Below are positions 30,747 to 43,859 of a DNA stretch of 64,000 nt, one piece after another. The stretch is from Nageia nagi (taxonomy: Eukaryota; Pinophyta). The translations under genes were made by a program, and so were the position numbers. The stretch lies in the NCBI GenBank assembly GCA_050084985.1, contig JBITNC010000001.1:10788001-10852000 (forward strand). Direction: 5' to 3'. Numbering within the stretch: position 1 is the stretch's first letter; each line of letters starts with the position of its first letter. The notes beneath the pieces were generated by a model that saw nothing but the letters and a program-made list of their open reading frames with translations, was not told where the DNA came from and searched no databases.

Positions 30747-30949
30747 TCAGTACTTTGTACTCGGAATCTTAACAGACTTTAGGTCTGTTAAACCAATACA
30801 TTGCAAGCAGCGTTTGTAAAGTTTTTGTCGATATACTTGATTATTCTTAGTATTTTGTACACAATCTTGCAAACCAAAGTTCTGCTGATCAATCTTACTG
30901 AGTACTTTGTACACAATCTTACGGACCAAAGTTCTGCTGATCAATCTTT
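30747..30949. repeat. Decayed tandem repeat with 52-bp units and a perfect 9-bp hairpin
   Basis: AGTATTTTGTACACAATCTT..CCAAAGTTCTGCTGATCAAT occurs at 30849-30900 and again at 30901-30949. A shorter related start (AGTACTTTGTAC) lies at 30749. TTAACAGAC TTTAG GTCTGTTAA at 30769-30791 is a perfect inverted repeat. Confidence 0.75.
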
Positions 30950-33900
30950 CCAACATCTGAGTTCCTAGCTTGATTTGTTTTATTATTTTTGAATGAATGA
31001 AGTTTGTTAACCTCGTTTAAACCCAATGGTTTTTAGTACTTCTCAAAATTTGTTCAAATATTTAACTGATTGTTTTTAACCAAATTAAGATTCTTAATAA
31101 TATTGCCAAGCTTGTTTTATAGTATGTTGTTGACATTTTAGAAAAAAAAAGTATATTATAAACAGACACAGGAAGAAAAAATATGCATGTGAAGCAAATT
31201 GAAAATTATTGTTCAACTTTTTTTTTTATTTGTGCATATTTTTGTGATTGTATTATTTGAAAATTGATTAAGTAGCAAAATTGCGTTACACAATAAAGGT
31301 ATTTAATGTAAATATGTGTAAACTAAAAAATTAAGAAGAGGTATATTTTTTTTGGTGTTTGCTTAAGTTGACTTTGATTTTTCTCTAAATCATTTGATCT
31401 AAATTTATAATTTGCAACAAAAGTGATTATATGTAAGAGCCACTTTGAATTGGTGGGTGTAGGGTTTTTTTTTTAAACATTTTGGGTTTTATGTTTAGAT
31501 AAATGAAAATTACAAAAATGAGAATACATTAATAAATGTGTCAACCTGTTAAACCTGATTTGGTGGGGAAGAAAAAAATTAGAAATGTTTTAATACAGAT
31601 TGTTGTGGATATTCTTTAGCGATGCATTACAGGTTCTGTAGTTGATCCAGAAATATTGCTATGATTTGTAAAATATTGTAGTGGCTGTTTGAGAATCATT
31701 GTTATGATCTTTATGATTGACAAATAAGAAAATATGGAAATGTGTTGTGTTGAATGCTTGATGGTAGCTAAAGGTGTATGTGAAGTTTTTCAAAAGATAA
31801 GATGTAAAGAGTGGAGAAAAATATTTATTCAATTGCATGAGCTATTGGTAATTCCTCTTTATAATTTGTTCCCAAATGGGATGCTTATTAGAGGCTGCTC
31901 ATGTAAAACAAATTTAAATTATGAATTCTCTCTCCAAAAGAGTTTAGCATTACTTAAACTATTAGAGATTCTATTATTGGAATTAATAATGTTATATTGG
32001 AATAAGAAATGAGGGATCCATTTAATAATGCATTAACTAACCATGCTTTAGGTGAGGCCACCTGTGTGAGTGCAGACAACCTTGTAGACTTGACATAAAC
32101 CTTAAGGTTGTTGTGTTGGTTGATAAGGTGTTGCATTGAGAGCCTTCAAATCTAACATAAAATATTATGGAAGGTCGTTAGATTCGATCAAGGACACAAA
32201 TGGTCATGGGTGTTAGACCTGAGTAGGAAGTCGACTTCAAGCTTGTTGAATTGGATGCATGTGGAGAGGCTACATGATGAAGATGAAAAGAGGATTTGGT
32301 TTATTGAAAGGATTTGATAGAGAAAAAAGGAGAATGTTGAGGGAAGAAAACTCGAAGTTGAAAAGGTTTTATGGAGTTCGGATTGGGGACATGGAAGAGG
32401 TCTCATCCTTCACACAACATGTTGGGGGCATGTTGGAGGGTGTTTCTGTAGGATGTAATGCCTAAATGTTGTTATCTTCATGCGTTTTTGATAGCAACAT
32501 TGAGATTTGATGATGGGTTATGATATTTCTTCTTTTGGAGGGAAATGGGTTTTGTATTTTCGGAGAGAAGAATGAAGGGTGTCATTAATTTTGATACCCT
32601 AAAAGATAAAAACCTTGGGAGGACTTACTAGCAATCCTAGGAGGAAATGAGAACCTAGAGAACAATTTGTGTCTCATTATCCATTTGGACTCAATGGTGG
32701 AGATCTACAAAACTCATGATCGATATGTAGTGGCGAACTCATCTAAACTCAACATGAAATGTTGGAGGGGCATGCATGTGGAATGTTGGACAAATAAAGT
32801 TGTGTTATTTACCATGTGAATGGACCCTAGTTTAATGAGATCACAATATGAGGTTGACATAGAGGTTATGAGGAACTTCGATAGAAAATTCTTTTGACAA
32901 GATGGAAACCCTTATGAGGATGGTGATAACAACTAACTTAATGATGAGCCGTGGAGTTGGAAGGTTTTGAAGCATAGAAGACTCATCCAAAACCACATGG
33001 GGTGTTAGAGGGCACACTTCCGAGGTGCTGGGTTTAACAATGTTTTCTTCCTTCATGAAGGAATCAATAGGTAATGAGGTCTTATTATTCATGGGTTGCA
33101 AGTGGGTGGTTGTGGAGAAGAACTAACACTTGGATCGGAAGGGTAGTAATAGTAACTTCACAACCTTAGTGTCACTTAGGATTTTAGAAAGGGAAAAATT
33201 TGATCCCCTATTTTGAAGGGGAAGAGAGAAACACCCCCATTTCATTTGTGAAGATGCTAACTAAAAAACCCTCCACTCAGGTAGAGAAGCCACTACGGTT
33301 GGAGGTGTGGATAGGAAAATGGTTTTAAACCTTGTTTCTTGCCTTGTTGTAAAAGTGTGATGGTTCCTTGAAGATCCATCTCCAGTGGTCATATTCCTCT
33401 TTGGGGATTTGAATTTTGTCTTTGGAGATAAGATGGTCATTTAAGAGTTCTTTGAATTCCAAATGTTTTGTCTCATTTATGAGTTATGCTGTGTTGAAAA
33501 TCTATATGGTATATCATGGCAAAAGGTTCTTGGCCCCTTTCAAAACCCACTATTTCACTCAAATTAAAAAAATGAGGGATTATTTGTAAACTCAGATATC
33601 TAAAATATATTAAAAATAATATTTCAGTTGTTTATATTTTGTCTCTCTTGAAATATGAACAAGATCAAAGTAGAATGCTTGTTTTTGTTTCAAGGAAGTA
33701 AGAAAGAATACAAATCTCTATTCAAGAAGTTCTTAAAAATATTGAGAGAACATATTGTAAAATGTGACATGAATTTTTAAATGATATTTAATGATAGTTG
33801 GGATGACGCAAACACATATTTGCCTCTAACTTATAATCCTAAAAATAAAATATTTTTGATGACTATATGATGTGATGATGATTGAAGTGTTGTGTCATAT

Positions 33901-35430
33901 TTTGTCACACACCATAGTTTCAAGACTAGTGTCATGCTTGAGGTTAACAATTTGAAGTGACGTCAACTGTGACCCATTGGTTTAAGCTATTAGGTTGATT
34001 TAGGCCTTCAACTAAGGACATCCCCTTGAGTGATTATTTACATATTATGCTATATGATCAATTATGCATCCTTTTGATGTGAAGAATTGACTATTTCTAT
34101 GCAATAATTTAAATTAACACATGATATTTATTAAGAAAAATTAATAAACTATTGCATAATTCGTTAGGCATATGGTAGCGCTTTTAATACTTAGATCCAA
34201 AATGAAAATGAGAAATATTTTTTGAAAGTCCTTATAAAGTGATAAGAAGGTGTAAGTGAAGAAATCGAACTCATTCTACTTCTTTGACAATAAGAAAATA
34301 ATTGATAAAAAACATTCACATTGTCTATGAGCAATAGCCACAAGAAAGATATCTTTCATTATATTAATGAGATCCCAAAATTACGAAACACCTCCATAGA
34401 ATATGATTTTTTTGTTGACATTTATTTTAAAATGCAAAACATGTCTCCATATAACGAGAGGCCATCTAGTATTGTTAAATTGATTATAGCTTTTTCTCTA
34501 TTACATATTGTAACTCAATAGAATTTGAGCCCAAGAAGCTTTTTTTCACAAAACTATATGAACAAAGATGAAAAAATGGAGAGAAGGGAATACAAAATAA
34601 GGGAAAACACGACCCAAAGTATATTACCTTAGTACTTGAGTGAGATTGAAATGTAGAAAATGTTTTCTCAAATCCTTGTATACTTCAAGTGGTTATCGTT
34701 AGAGAACCATGTTCGGAAGTAGATTCTTGTAGTTGTGCATGTTATAACGTGCCTTTACTCTCCTTATCGATCATGAGTTATAGATCTGTAAGAACATCAT
34801 GTATCGTGTCTATCTTTTTGTTATGGCATCATTTACCAGTTGTATGCACCCTTGATGTTGTTTTCACAAGCACCCTCCAAACCCCTCAAGCTCCTTCAGC
34901 TTGACACGACTCTCCATGTAGTGTCCAGTTGGTGCATGTTTTGGAAACAATGAAAAGGATATGATGTGAACTTTAATTTATTGATGTGGGACCTACTATG
35001 CTAATATGGACGCTTGCTAACATGGTCTACAACCTCCAAGTCACCCACATCGACTGATTGGACCAATGACTAGTTTGATGACTTTTAAATTTCTAATTTA
35101 TTTTGGCAATTTTACATATTGATGGTCTTTTGGCCATAATTAGAGCATTGAAGGTCAAATTTCGATTATGTTAGCATTTGTAGGTTCTTCATTCCATGTC
35201 GGTTGTTTTGAATTGTTGCACGACACACTTTGTCCTTATTGTTTTCTTGAAATCTCAGTTTTAAGTTTTGTAATTTACAAATTTAATTAAATTAATTGGT
35301 TTTTAATTAAATTATTTTTTCTATAGTTGAGGCCTACAAATTTAATTTTTGCCCTCAATTGATTTAATTCCATAACTTGGACATACAGACTCCATTTTTG
35401 GTGTCATTATTTCTAACACGGAGAAGACTT
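30950..35430. other. AT-rich intergenic sequence without recognised genes
   Basis: Short open stretches exist on both strands (for example 32259-32465 and 32841-33101), but none shows a known domain or conserved motif. Parts around 32000-33560 are less AT-rich and may be decayed mobile element. Confidence 0.5.
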
Positions 35431-35439
35431 TGAGATCTT

Positions 35440-36060
35440 TTTAGTGGAGTTGGTTGTATGCCTATTTCATGAAGGCATGTTCAGTGGGGGGCATTTTTTG
35501 GGGAGGTTTTTCTCATTTTGTACCTTATTATTATCTCATTGTGTTTGCATAGGTGGAGATGACACCGTTGTGCTTGTGAAGTCCCTTTTGACATGGACTA
35601 TCCTTGTGATCATGGTACTTATTTTCCATCTTGTCTTCTCACTCTCTATTGTGAGAAACTTTGGTTTTAGGGGGTTTTTACTATGGTGACTTTTTCATAG
35701 TTCGATGGCTACATTGGTGTCTTCGTAGGTCACCTTGTTAGATCTCTCATGGGATTTTTCTGTGCTTCCCATCACTCCTTACACAAATTTGGATTCTTAT
35801 ACTTCTTAGCATGATAACCTCATTAAGCACTTGAGCTCGATTGAACTCTTGCCATATTTACTTGGTCATATTCATGAGCCTTACCATTACATACTTGATT
35901 GGCATTTTTGTTGCTCTCAACCGAGTTATGAGGTTGATATTTTTGCACCCATTGTAGACACTTTGTTGTAGGATCCTGATACATCTTCAACGACTTTGGA
36001 GTCCCTACATCTGAATCATTCTCATTCATCAATATATTTCAAGAATATTTTGGATGGGCT
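35440..36060 (+). pseudogene. Older coding-like element, left part, split by the Tat retrotransposon
   Basis: From about 35740 one frame reads LDLSWDFSVLPITPYTNLDS, then HLSSIELLPYLLGHIHEPYH, LDWHFCCSQPSYEV and SIYFKNILDGL with few stops. The same frame resumes after 49136 when the 13-kb element and one copy of its 5-bp target duplication are left out. The protein family is not recognised. Confidence 0.5.
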
Positions 36061-37466
36061 TGTATATCCATACATCTTTTAGAGTGATAAGAAGAGTTTT
36101 GTATGGGTATGCCCTTTTTTTATCCTTTACTGTTATTGGAATAATTTATACTTAGTTAATTTTAGACATTGTTATGATATTTGATTTTGACGGAGCTATG
36201 GCAGTATTGGTGTGCACATAGTTTGTAGGAATGGCAACAAAATCAATTAGTGCATGGACTTAGCTAATTTTTTAGCATTTCTAGTAGTATTCAGTTTTGG
36301 AAGAAGTTTGGCAATTTGGTGATGTATAAGCTTCGCCGAAATGGCAGTGGAATTATTGCAATGTTATACTTAGCCATTTTCTAATGTTTTATAGAACATT
36401 TGATTTTGGCGGAAATCCGACAGAGTGGAGAGGATTAGTTTTCCTTAGAACGATGAGAAAATCATACAAGGTATTTTCTACATTTCCAACCTTGTCGAAG
36501 GTGATTTAGTCATCTATCAAGAAGGAATCTAGTCTTAGCAATCATCTCAAATGTTACATTTTGAAGATCCAAGTTCCGGCCATCCTGATCTAAGCATGGG
36601 TGAAGAGGTCCATCAGAACCATCTATTTTGTTCAGTATCCTATTTCGACGGGTTCGTTAGAATGCAAGTACCTGTAAATAGTGCCATAATGCCGACAAAA
36701 TGCATTTTCATTCCAAGAAGATGATTTTGACTTCCATATTTGAAGTTTCAAGTTTCAGATGAGTTAAAGAGTGTTGGTGTACTTGGAAGATAGTTATAGA
36801 TACTTGTAAATCATAATCTAATGTGAAAATCTGATCAAATATCAAATCTGATATGTAGTTGGTTACAAATATTTTATATGTCAGAGTTTGTTAGAAGATA
36901 TTTTGTGGAGGAATAGCTATAAGGATCTCCTCTGTTGTAATAGAAGGGGTCAAATATAGTAGATATTGCCCCTATTTTGTGTGTGCATCAATGATAATAG
37001 AATATAATTTACTTCTTGATCTCTTGACTATGATTTTCTTATCACTGTTCTTAAATTTTTGTTTTATATGTTTGTTTGCACTTCGTGGATTATGAAAAGT
37101 TATCAATAGTTAATCCATATTTGCAAAGTGCTTGTAGGATTATTGTTATTTGAAGTGACATGCATTATTTGATGGCTACAAAATCAAACCATTCGACTAA
37201 CTTGGATTTTGCTTTAATGGATGTTTGTGTTGGTCCGAATTTTTGCTTTTGTTAATTTGCACTCACTATAACTTAGAATCTTAGTTTTGCTTTAGTTTTG
37301 CAAATTTGCTTTCTATAGTCTTTTCTTTCACATTTCCAAGTTCGATCTTGATAGGAACCAACCTTCTCTGGAGATAGATTTCTAGCAATAGAAATCATAT
37401 CATCAGAATTATAGCTGTGACTTTGATACATGAGTACATGTACAAATTACCACATCTTAGTCAATA
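36061..37466 (+). repeat. 5' LTR of the Tat element
   Basis: Starts TGTATATCCATACAT and ends GTCAATA, where the 3' copy has TTCAACA. It is homologous over its whole length to 47778-49131, with one roughly 60-bp segment (near 36300-36362) missing from the 3' copy. Confidence 0.9.
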
Positions 37467-37545
37467 ATATTATAATTCTTTTTGGCATGCCCATTAGGAT
37501 GATCTCCTATCCTGTATTGAATTATGCATTATCATCGTATCATGA

Positions 37546-37561
37546 TGGCGACTCCACTCGG
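37546..37561 (+). promoter_or_regulatory. Candidate primer-binding site
   Basis: TGGCGACTCCACTCGG resembles the tRNA-Arg-type primer site of Ogre/Tat elements. It lies 79 bp downstream of the LTR end deduced from the 3' copy, further than normal, so either an insertion separates them or the LTR border is wrong. Confidence 0.55.
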
Positions 37562-37630
37562 ATGAAACCCATTCTTCTTTTGTAAAGTTTGAACCCATAA
37601 AAGTCTTTTAAGGTTATATTTCTTTTAGTT

Positions 37631-38640
37631 TTGTTGATTATGAGAACAAGGTCACAAACTAGAAAAACCAAAGAGTTTTCTATTATTGAAGGTTCTCAAA
37701 GATCTGTTGAAACCCCATTTAGGAAATCCAAATCCCTTATAGAACTTACTCACATTTTGACTCCAATTGCATTAAAATCTATTCCACCTTTTAATAGAAG
37801 GAATATAGTCAATCCTATTCATATGGCTCAACAAGTTGTTGGACCTCTTATTTATCCAAAATGGAATGCTTTTGGAACTCTCCAAATCGCAAATCCCCAT
37901 GAGATTCCAATGCAAGCTGTCAAAGCTTTGCAAAGTTGGGATGGTTACAAAAAAATTGCTTTTGAACATTATTAGGATGTTGCAAAAATGGTGAAGCAAC
38001 ACAACATAGTTCAGGAAGATGTGATGCTCAAATTTCTTGCTATGTCTCTCTTCGAATAGGTTTCGTATTGGTACAAGTCACTTTCGAATAATTCCATTTC
38101 TACATGGACTCAGCTTGCGGAACCCCTCATTCTTAAGTTCAACAAGGTTGGTGATCCTTACTCATTGTTCACACTGTTATTAAAAGGCATCCTATGATAA
38201 TGTTTCTAACTTTAACCTTAGATTTGCAAAGTATTGGGCTAGAATGCCTTCGGTTGTGAGGCCACATTATTCTATGGATTTGCTATTTTATCTTCGAGCT
38301 TTCAATTTGGATCTAGCCTCTAGGATTTAGATGATTGGACCATAATAGTTTTCAAATATTTACAAGGATGCTTTAGAAGTTGAAGCTGCATTTATTTTGG
38401 TAGGAAAGATCCCTACTAGAGTATTTGAACCTCTCACATTTGTACCATCATCCTCTATGCAACCTTTAGTGCAAACTTATCCTCCACCTATGACTCTAGC
38501 CCCTCAATTACCACCATTGAAGTTGCTAACACTACAACCTCAAATTGCTTTGCCTGCTCCATAACCACAGCTTGCCTTACCAGCTCTTATTTCGTAATTA
38601 GCACTTCCTACACTTGCTCCTACTGGCAACCTATAGTAAG
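37631..38640 (+). pseudogene. Tat element gag
   Basis: Opens MRTRSQTRKTKEFSIIEGSQ, continues with a capsid-like segment (NPHEIPMQAVKALQSWDGYK, EDVMLKFLAMSLFE, WTQLAEPLILKFNKVGDPYS) and ends in a Pro-rich linker near 38440-38640. Stops at 37973 and 38057 are TAG. Confidence 0.7.
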
Positions 38641-39269
38641 AGAACACCAATCGAATGAAGATTGCTGAATTGGAATCCCTATTAAGAACTTTGTAAAATC
38701 TAAGGATAGCTGAATAAAGGGAAGCTCAGAGATAAGGTTATTATGATCAGAGAGATAATTGAAGGGATGATGGAGGACAATAGAGGAGATATCCCTTTCC
38801 TTCCAAATATCAACAACAACCACAACAAAGGGATCTCCCTAGGACTGATAGAGTTTATATATATCCAAAGGCATATAATCCTCGAAATCAAGATTGGTGC
38901 CAAGCCTATAATGAACCTCATATCTAAAATTCTTGTCCATCTACCAACACCAAACCAAATTGGTAGCACATGGTGGAGTTAATACTAATTACTATATGGA
39001 TGAAGTAGCATCAAAATCTAATCTTATGATTCGAATAGAACCTTCTAATAGAGTAGTTAAAACTAGGTGTACTATTAGATAGTTTGAACCCCAGAGATAG
39101 ATACAATCTCACCCAGTTAATCCCACTCAAACACCACCTGCTTATTACTCCAAGTTACCATCAAAGAGGCCCATTGGTGAATCTATGGCTATATATAAAG
39201 TTTTTTCAAAAAAGAAAGTTCTAGAAAAATAAGTAGCCGCTTAGCCTGTTGTTTCTCTTGAAATTCAAG

Positions 39270-39975
39270 AAATGGAGAAAGCAGCCAATAGGTTTAGATT
39301 CCCATCCCTGATAAGAGCCCAAAGAGAAGAAGCACCTCAATCCTATAAAAGAAAATATCTAAAAGAAAGTTCTTCCTATGTTGCTCCATACAATATTATG
39401 GATGAGTTGAAGAAGATACGATCAAGAGCATCACTTTTGATGCCTTGCTTATACCTAAATAGATCGACCTATTGAAGACAACACTATTGATACAAATTGA
39501 AGGAGATGATAGCTGGAATTGCAATTTGGATGTAGCTGCAAAGTTACTAGGTTTGGGTAAAAATAGACCTCCTCCTTTTTACATTATCCTTGAATTAGAA
39601 GGATATATTGTCCATAATTGCATGATAGATTTAGGGGAAACTATAAGAGTTATGACCAATAAGGTATCTGATATCAATGGACATGTATACACTAGAGACT
39701 CCTCTGGAATTATGTAGTTGGATGGAACAAATGTCAAAAACCTTGGTGTAGTTAAATATGTCCCAATGAAGCTTCATAGGTGTCCAAGGATTTCGGTAAT
39801 CCAAGATATCATAGTTGTAGACCTTCCCCCAATGTTTGGTTTGCACTTATCTAAAGAATTTACATTCAAACTAGGAGGGTACTTAGTTATGGATTATTCC
39901 CATATGTATATTCCTTTCAAGAATAGAATTATTAATGTTGTGAGTGAGCTTGTTGCAAGATTTCTCACCTAGAAA
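39270..39975 (+). pseudogene. Tat element aspartic protease region
   Basis: After a variable linker the frame reads LLIQIEGDDSWNCNLDVAAK, PPPFYIILELEGYIVHN, CMIDLGETIRVM and HRCPRISVIQDIIVVDLPPM. CMIDLGET occupies the place of the catalytic D-S/T-G motif; here Leu replaces Ser/Thr, which should abolish activity. Confidence 0.65.
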
Positions 39976-40164
39976 CTCCCCGAAGTTAATGTGATTAATA
40001 AGCAGACCTTGTTAACAAATAATATTGAGATGAAAATAGACTCTGTAGATTTATTTTTTGAACTTATGGTCAATCAAATTGAGAGTAAGGGCATGGATAA
40101 TTATGTAATTATTGAATATATCATAGATCTTCTGATCCTTACCCTTCAGGAACTAAGAGAACAA

Positions 40165-40560
40165 AAATTGTGGACAATGCACTTTGATGGAGAAAAGTCT
40201 AAGAATGGTGCTAGTGCTCGGGTTGTTTGAGATTCCTTCTGATGAAACAAAAAAAATATTCTTTTTGTCTAAATTGGAGTTGTACAAATAATGCAATAGA
40301 GTATAAAGCCTTGTGCTTAGGGTTGAAACAAGCTAATAAGTTGAAAATAAAATGTTTAACCAGTTTTGGTGATTCAAAGTTGGTTATCAACTAGGTGATA
40401 GATAAGTGTTCAACAAAATATCATTATCTCAAAAAATAAAAAAATAGATTATGGGACCTATTAGAAAGTTTCAATGCTCTCAACTTTATTGCAGTCCCCA
40501 GGGCTCAAAATTGTGAAGCTGATACCTTAGCTTAAAAGGGCTCAAGGTTTGACCTTGCAC
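40165..40560 (+). pseudogene. Additional RNase H domain of the Tat element, upstream of reverse transcriptase
   Basis: Reads LWTMHFDGEKSKNGASARVV, then over frame changes an IEYKALCLGLKQANKLKIK helix, a GDSKLVIN strand and PRAQNCEADTLA. These supply the D-E-D-D set of the archaeal-type RNase H fold carried by Tat-clade elements. It is followed by NDYF.QVFDDDKYINAFL, a linker seen before reverse transcriptase in related elements. Confidence 0.7.
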
Positions 40561-40979
40561 ATCACTAGATAAGGAAGAAAGGTATTTAGCTAATTTTCAA
40601 ACCTTCTATCCTAGATAATGACTATTTTTAGCAAGTTTTTGATGATGATAAATACATTAATGCTTTCTTGGCTATAAAACTGTTATGCTTAAACAACCAA
40701 GAGTCACTGCTTGAAGCTTTCAAAGATGAAGATATATTACAATTAAAAAATAATACTCTACCTATAGGTACTATTGCATTTGAAAATATCTTTAATAGAG
40801 ATGATTAGTTAAGTAAAGAAAAGATTTTAGCATCTCCAAAGAACTTCAAAGAGTTAGAAATAGGTCCCAATAAAGTTCTCAAGGTTGGTATCAAGAATAC
40901 ATCGAAAGATATGCTGAAGATAGCTAAAATCATGAAGGAATTTGTTGACATCATGGCATGTACCTATGATGATTTAAAG

Positions 40980-41760
40980 GTGTTCAATAAATATGTTATC
41001 CAGCACACCATAGAGCTGGTGGAAGGGGTAATCCCTTTTCAATAGCAATAAAAACTAGTGGATCCTAAAATAGAGGTGATAATCTAATAAGAAATTCAAA
41101 AATTATTTCAAGCTAGGATCATATATCCCATCAAGCATTCTACCTAGATGGATAATTTGGTGCCAATCAGGAAGAAGAATGGAGATATTAGGCTATATGT
41201 AGATTTCTAAAATCTTAACAGAGCCACACTTAAGACAACTATTCTTTTCCCCCTATAGAACATATTCTACATACTATTGTAGGATTAGAGTGCTTTTCTT
41301 TTCTTGATGGCTTCTCTAGATACAATCAGATCTGGGTGAAAAATGAAGATCAATATAAAACAACATTCACCATGAAGTGGGGTATGTTTTCTTTTTAATG
41401 AATGCTGTTTGGCTTGTCCAATGTCAAGATAAATTTTTAGAGAGCTATGGACCATGCATTGGTGAGTTAATCAACAAATTAGTTTTAGTTTACCTAGATG
41501 ATATCATAGTTTTCTCAAAAAGAAAGAAGGACCACTTGCATCATCTCTGAGAAACTTTTCAAAAATGTTAAGAATTTGAAATCTCATTGAATCCAAAGAA
41601 ATCCATATTTGCAGTGGATCTAGAAATGTTACTTGGACATGTTATTTCAAAATATGACTTCTCAATTGATCTAGAGAGAGTAGAAGCTATTTCCAAACTT
41701 ACTCTTCTATCAAATATCAAGAAGCTATAATTATTTTTGGATCAAATTAATTTTGTAAGG
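40980..41760 (+). pseudogene. Tat element reverse transcriptase
   Basis: Motifs in order: VIQHTIELVEG, ARIIYPIKHSTW, RKKNGDIRLYVDF, FSFLDGFSRYNQIWVKNEDQ, YKTTFTMKWGMFSF and the catalytic YLDD (41491-41502) within LVYLDDIIVFSK. There is a frameshift or short deletion before YLDD and several TAG stops. Confidence 0.85.
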
Positions 41761-42275
41761 AGGGTCATCCAATATTTTTCCAAAATTATTCGATCAATAA
41801 CATAATTGCTTAAAGATAAAGTTCCTTTTAGGCAGACAACAAATCGAGTTATGGTAAAATCTACCATTACATCCACTTCGATTTTAAAAAATCCTGATTT
41901 CTCAAAGGAATTTATCATTTATGCTCATGGAGCAGAAAAGAGCATAGGAGCAATTTTGACATAGAAGGAAGATAATCATGATGAACACCCTATAGCCTTC
42001 TTTAGCCAAAATCTACATGAGGTTGAGGAAAGATATGGATTTATTGAAAAATAGGTGTTCACTATAACGAAATCCCTTAACAAGTTTAAGCACTACATCT
42101 CTCAGAATAAAATTATAGTGCTTACCATTCATCTTGGTGTTAGAAGCTACATCCTAGAAGGTGAGATGGATTCTAGTAGGGCTGGATAGATTACAAGGAT
42201 TTTAATGTATGATGTTGAAATTTGTCCTACTAAGGTAGTTAAGGGAAGAGCTCTTTTGAACATAGTTGAATGAAG
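41761..42275 (+). pseudogene. Tat element gypsy-type RNase H
   Basis: NPDFSKEFIIYAHGAEKSIG, AFFSQNLHEVEERYGFIEK and KSLNKFKHYISQNKIIVLTI are the usual gypsy RNase H segments following reverse transcriptase. Ala replaces the first catalytic Asp (IYAHG where IYxDAS is usual). Confidence 0.75.
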
Positions 42276-42429
42276 ATTAGAGCTCTGAACATGTCATGAT
42301 TATTGAAGTGGAAAATGAAAATGAAGAACTTTCAAAAGTTCTAGAAGAACCAAAAGAGTGGATAACATAACTTTGTATATATTTTGATAATGGTAGACTT
42401 CCATTGAGACTTAATGATTCTTAGAGGAG

Positions 42430-43610
42430 AAGATTTAGACTAAATGCTCTCAATTACTACAATATAGATCATGTATTGTACAAAAAGAATCATAATGGGA
42501 TGCTATTGAGATGCAATTATCATGAGAAAGTTGTTGAAGTTCTAAAAGAATTCCATTTTGGATTTTTCAAAGGACACTATTTAGGTTACACCACTACTGC
42601 AAAGATTTTACAAGCATATTTTATTAGCCTTCCTTGTACATAGATTCATTTCAAATTGCTAAAGAATGAAACAAATGCCATAGATTTATGGTAATGAAAA
42701 GAATGATAGCCATGCCATTGCAATCTATCATAGTGGAAGAGCCTTTCAAACAATGGGGCTAATTTTATTGGCATGATTAATCCAAGGTCTTCATCTAGAA
42801 ATAGATTCATCTTGATATCTACAAACTATTTTACAAGATGGATAGAAGCCTCTGCTACTAAACGCAAAGATCAAGACACCATCATCTCTTTTATAGAGAG
42901 AATTATTACAATATTTAGTATTCCACAAACTGTTATATCATACAATGGTTCAAGTTTTCGGGAGCTAGAGTTTCAAAGTTCATCTTTAATTATGGTATTT
43001 ACTAGAAAATCTCTTCAAATTATTACCCTTAAGGTAATGGATTAGCTAAGTCAAAAAATAAGAATCTATTGAGAATCTTAAAGAGGATAGTGAATGAAAA
43101 TTAGAGAGACTGGGATAAGAAGCTCAACCTTGCATTATGGGTGGACCAGTTCACTTATTAAGCATTCGTAAAAAATTCTCCTTATGTTTTAGTTTATGGG
43201 AAAAGAGCTATATTTTTGTCTCACATTGAGTTGGCAACATTACAATTGCTTAACTAGTATGAGATGAATGATGTAGACCCATTACAGATAAGGATGTTCG
43301 GTATGATCTACTTGGACGAACTCCATGATAATTCATGCAGAGAAATTCAAAAAAGAAATAGTGTGGTGAAAAAATGGTTTGATAAAAGGTATGCATCTAT
43401 TGTTTCCTTCAAGCTTGGTGATCTAGTTCTTAAATGGGATGAAGATTGCTCTAAGCCTAGATGCCACCGAAAGTTTGATTCTTTGTGATACAAACCTTAC
43501 TACATTATCAAAGAAATCTGGAACAATACATTCAAATTGGAGGGAGTATATGGACAAAGTCTTGCAATCATAATCAACAGTCAACATTTAAAGTTATGCA
43601 CCATGCGTTA
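42430..43610 (+). pseudogene. Tat element integrase
   Basis: A zinc-finger region (LRCNYHEKVVEVLKEFHFGF) is followed by the catalytic core (FILISTNYFTRWIEASATKR, IPQTVISYNGSSF) and a C-terminal domain (KRYASIVSFKLGDLVLKWDE, YYIIKEIWNNTFKLEGVYGQ, QHLKLC). The core needs frame changes near 42990-43100. Confidence 0.8.
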
Positions 43611-43859
43611 ACTGCGTAAGTTGTATTATATGTACATATGTGATTTTAAAGTTTCCTATGCATGATTTTTGAGGTGCATCTTTGCATTAATTAAGATAGT
43701 TAGGCATATTTAATTCATTTTTAACCCCATTTTCAAGTTCATTCCTTAGTCATTTTATCTCTGCATTTTAAGTGATAGAGAGCTTAGGATTTTTAGAGCC
43801 TTCAACAATTCTTGCCTTTGAGTCTAATTTTCTAGCTCATCTCCATAATTTTTGTCAAA

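Noticed and set aside
32175-32195. tRNA-like box B (TTAGATTCGATCAAGG) hinting at a SINE
   Set aside because: No convincing box A at the right distance, no tail or target duplication.
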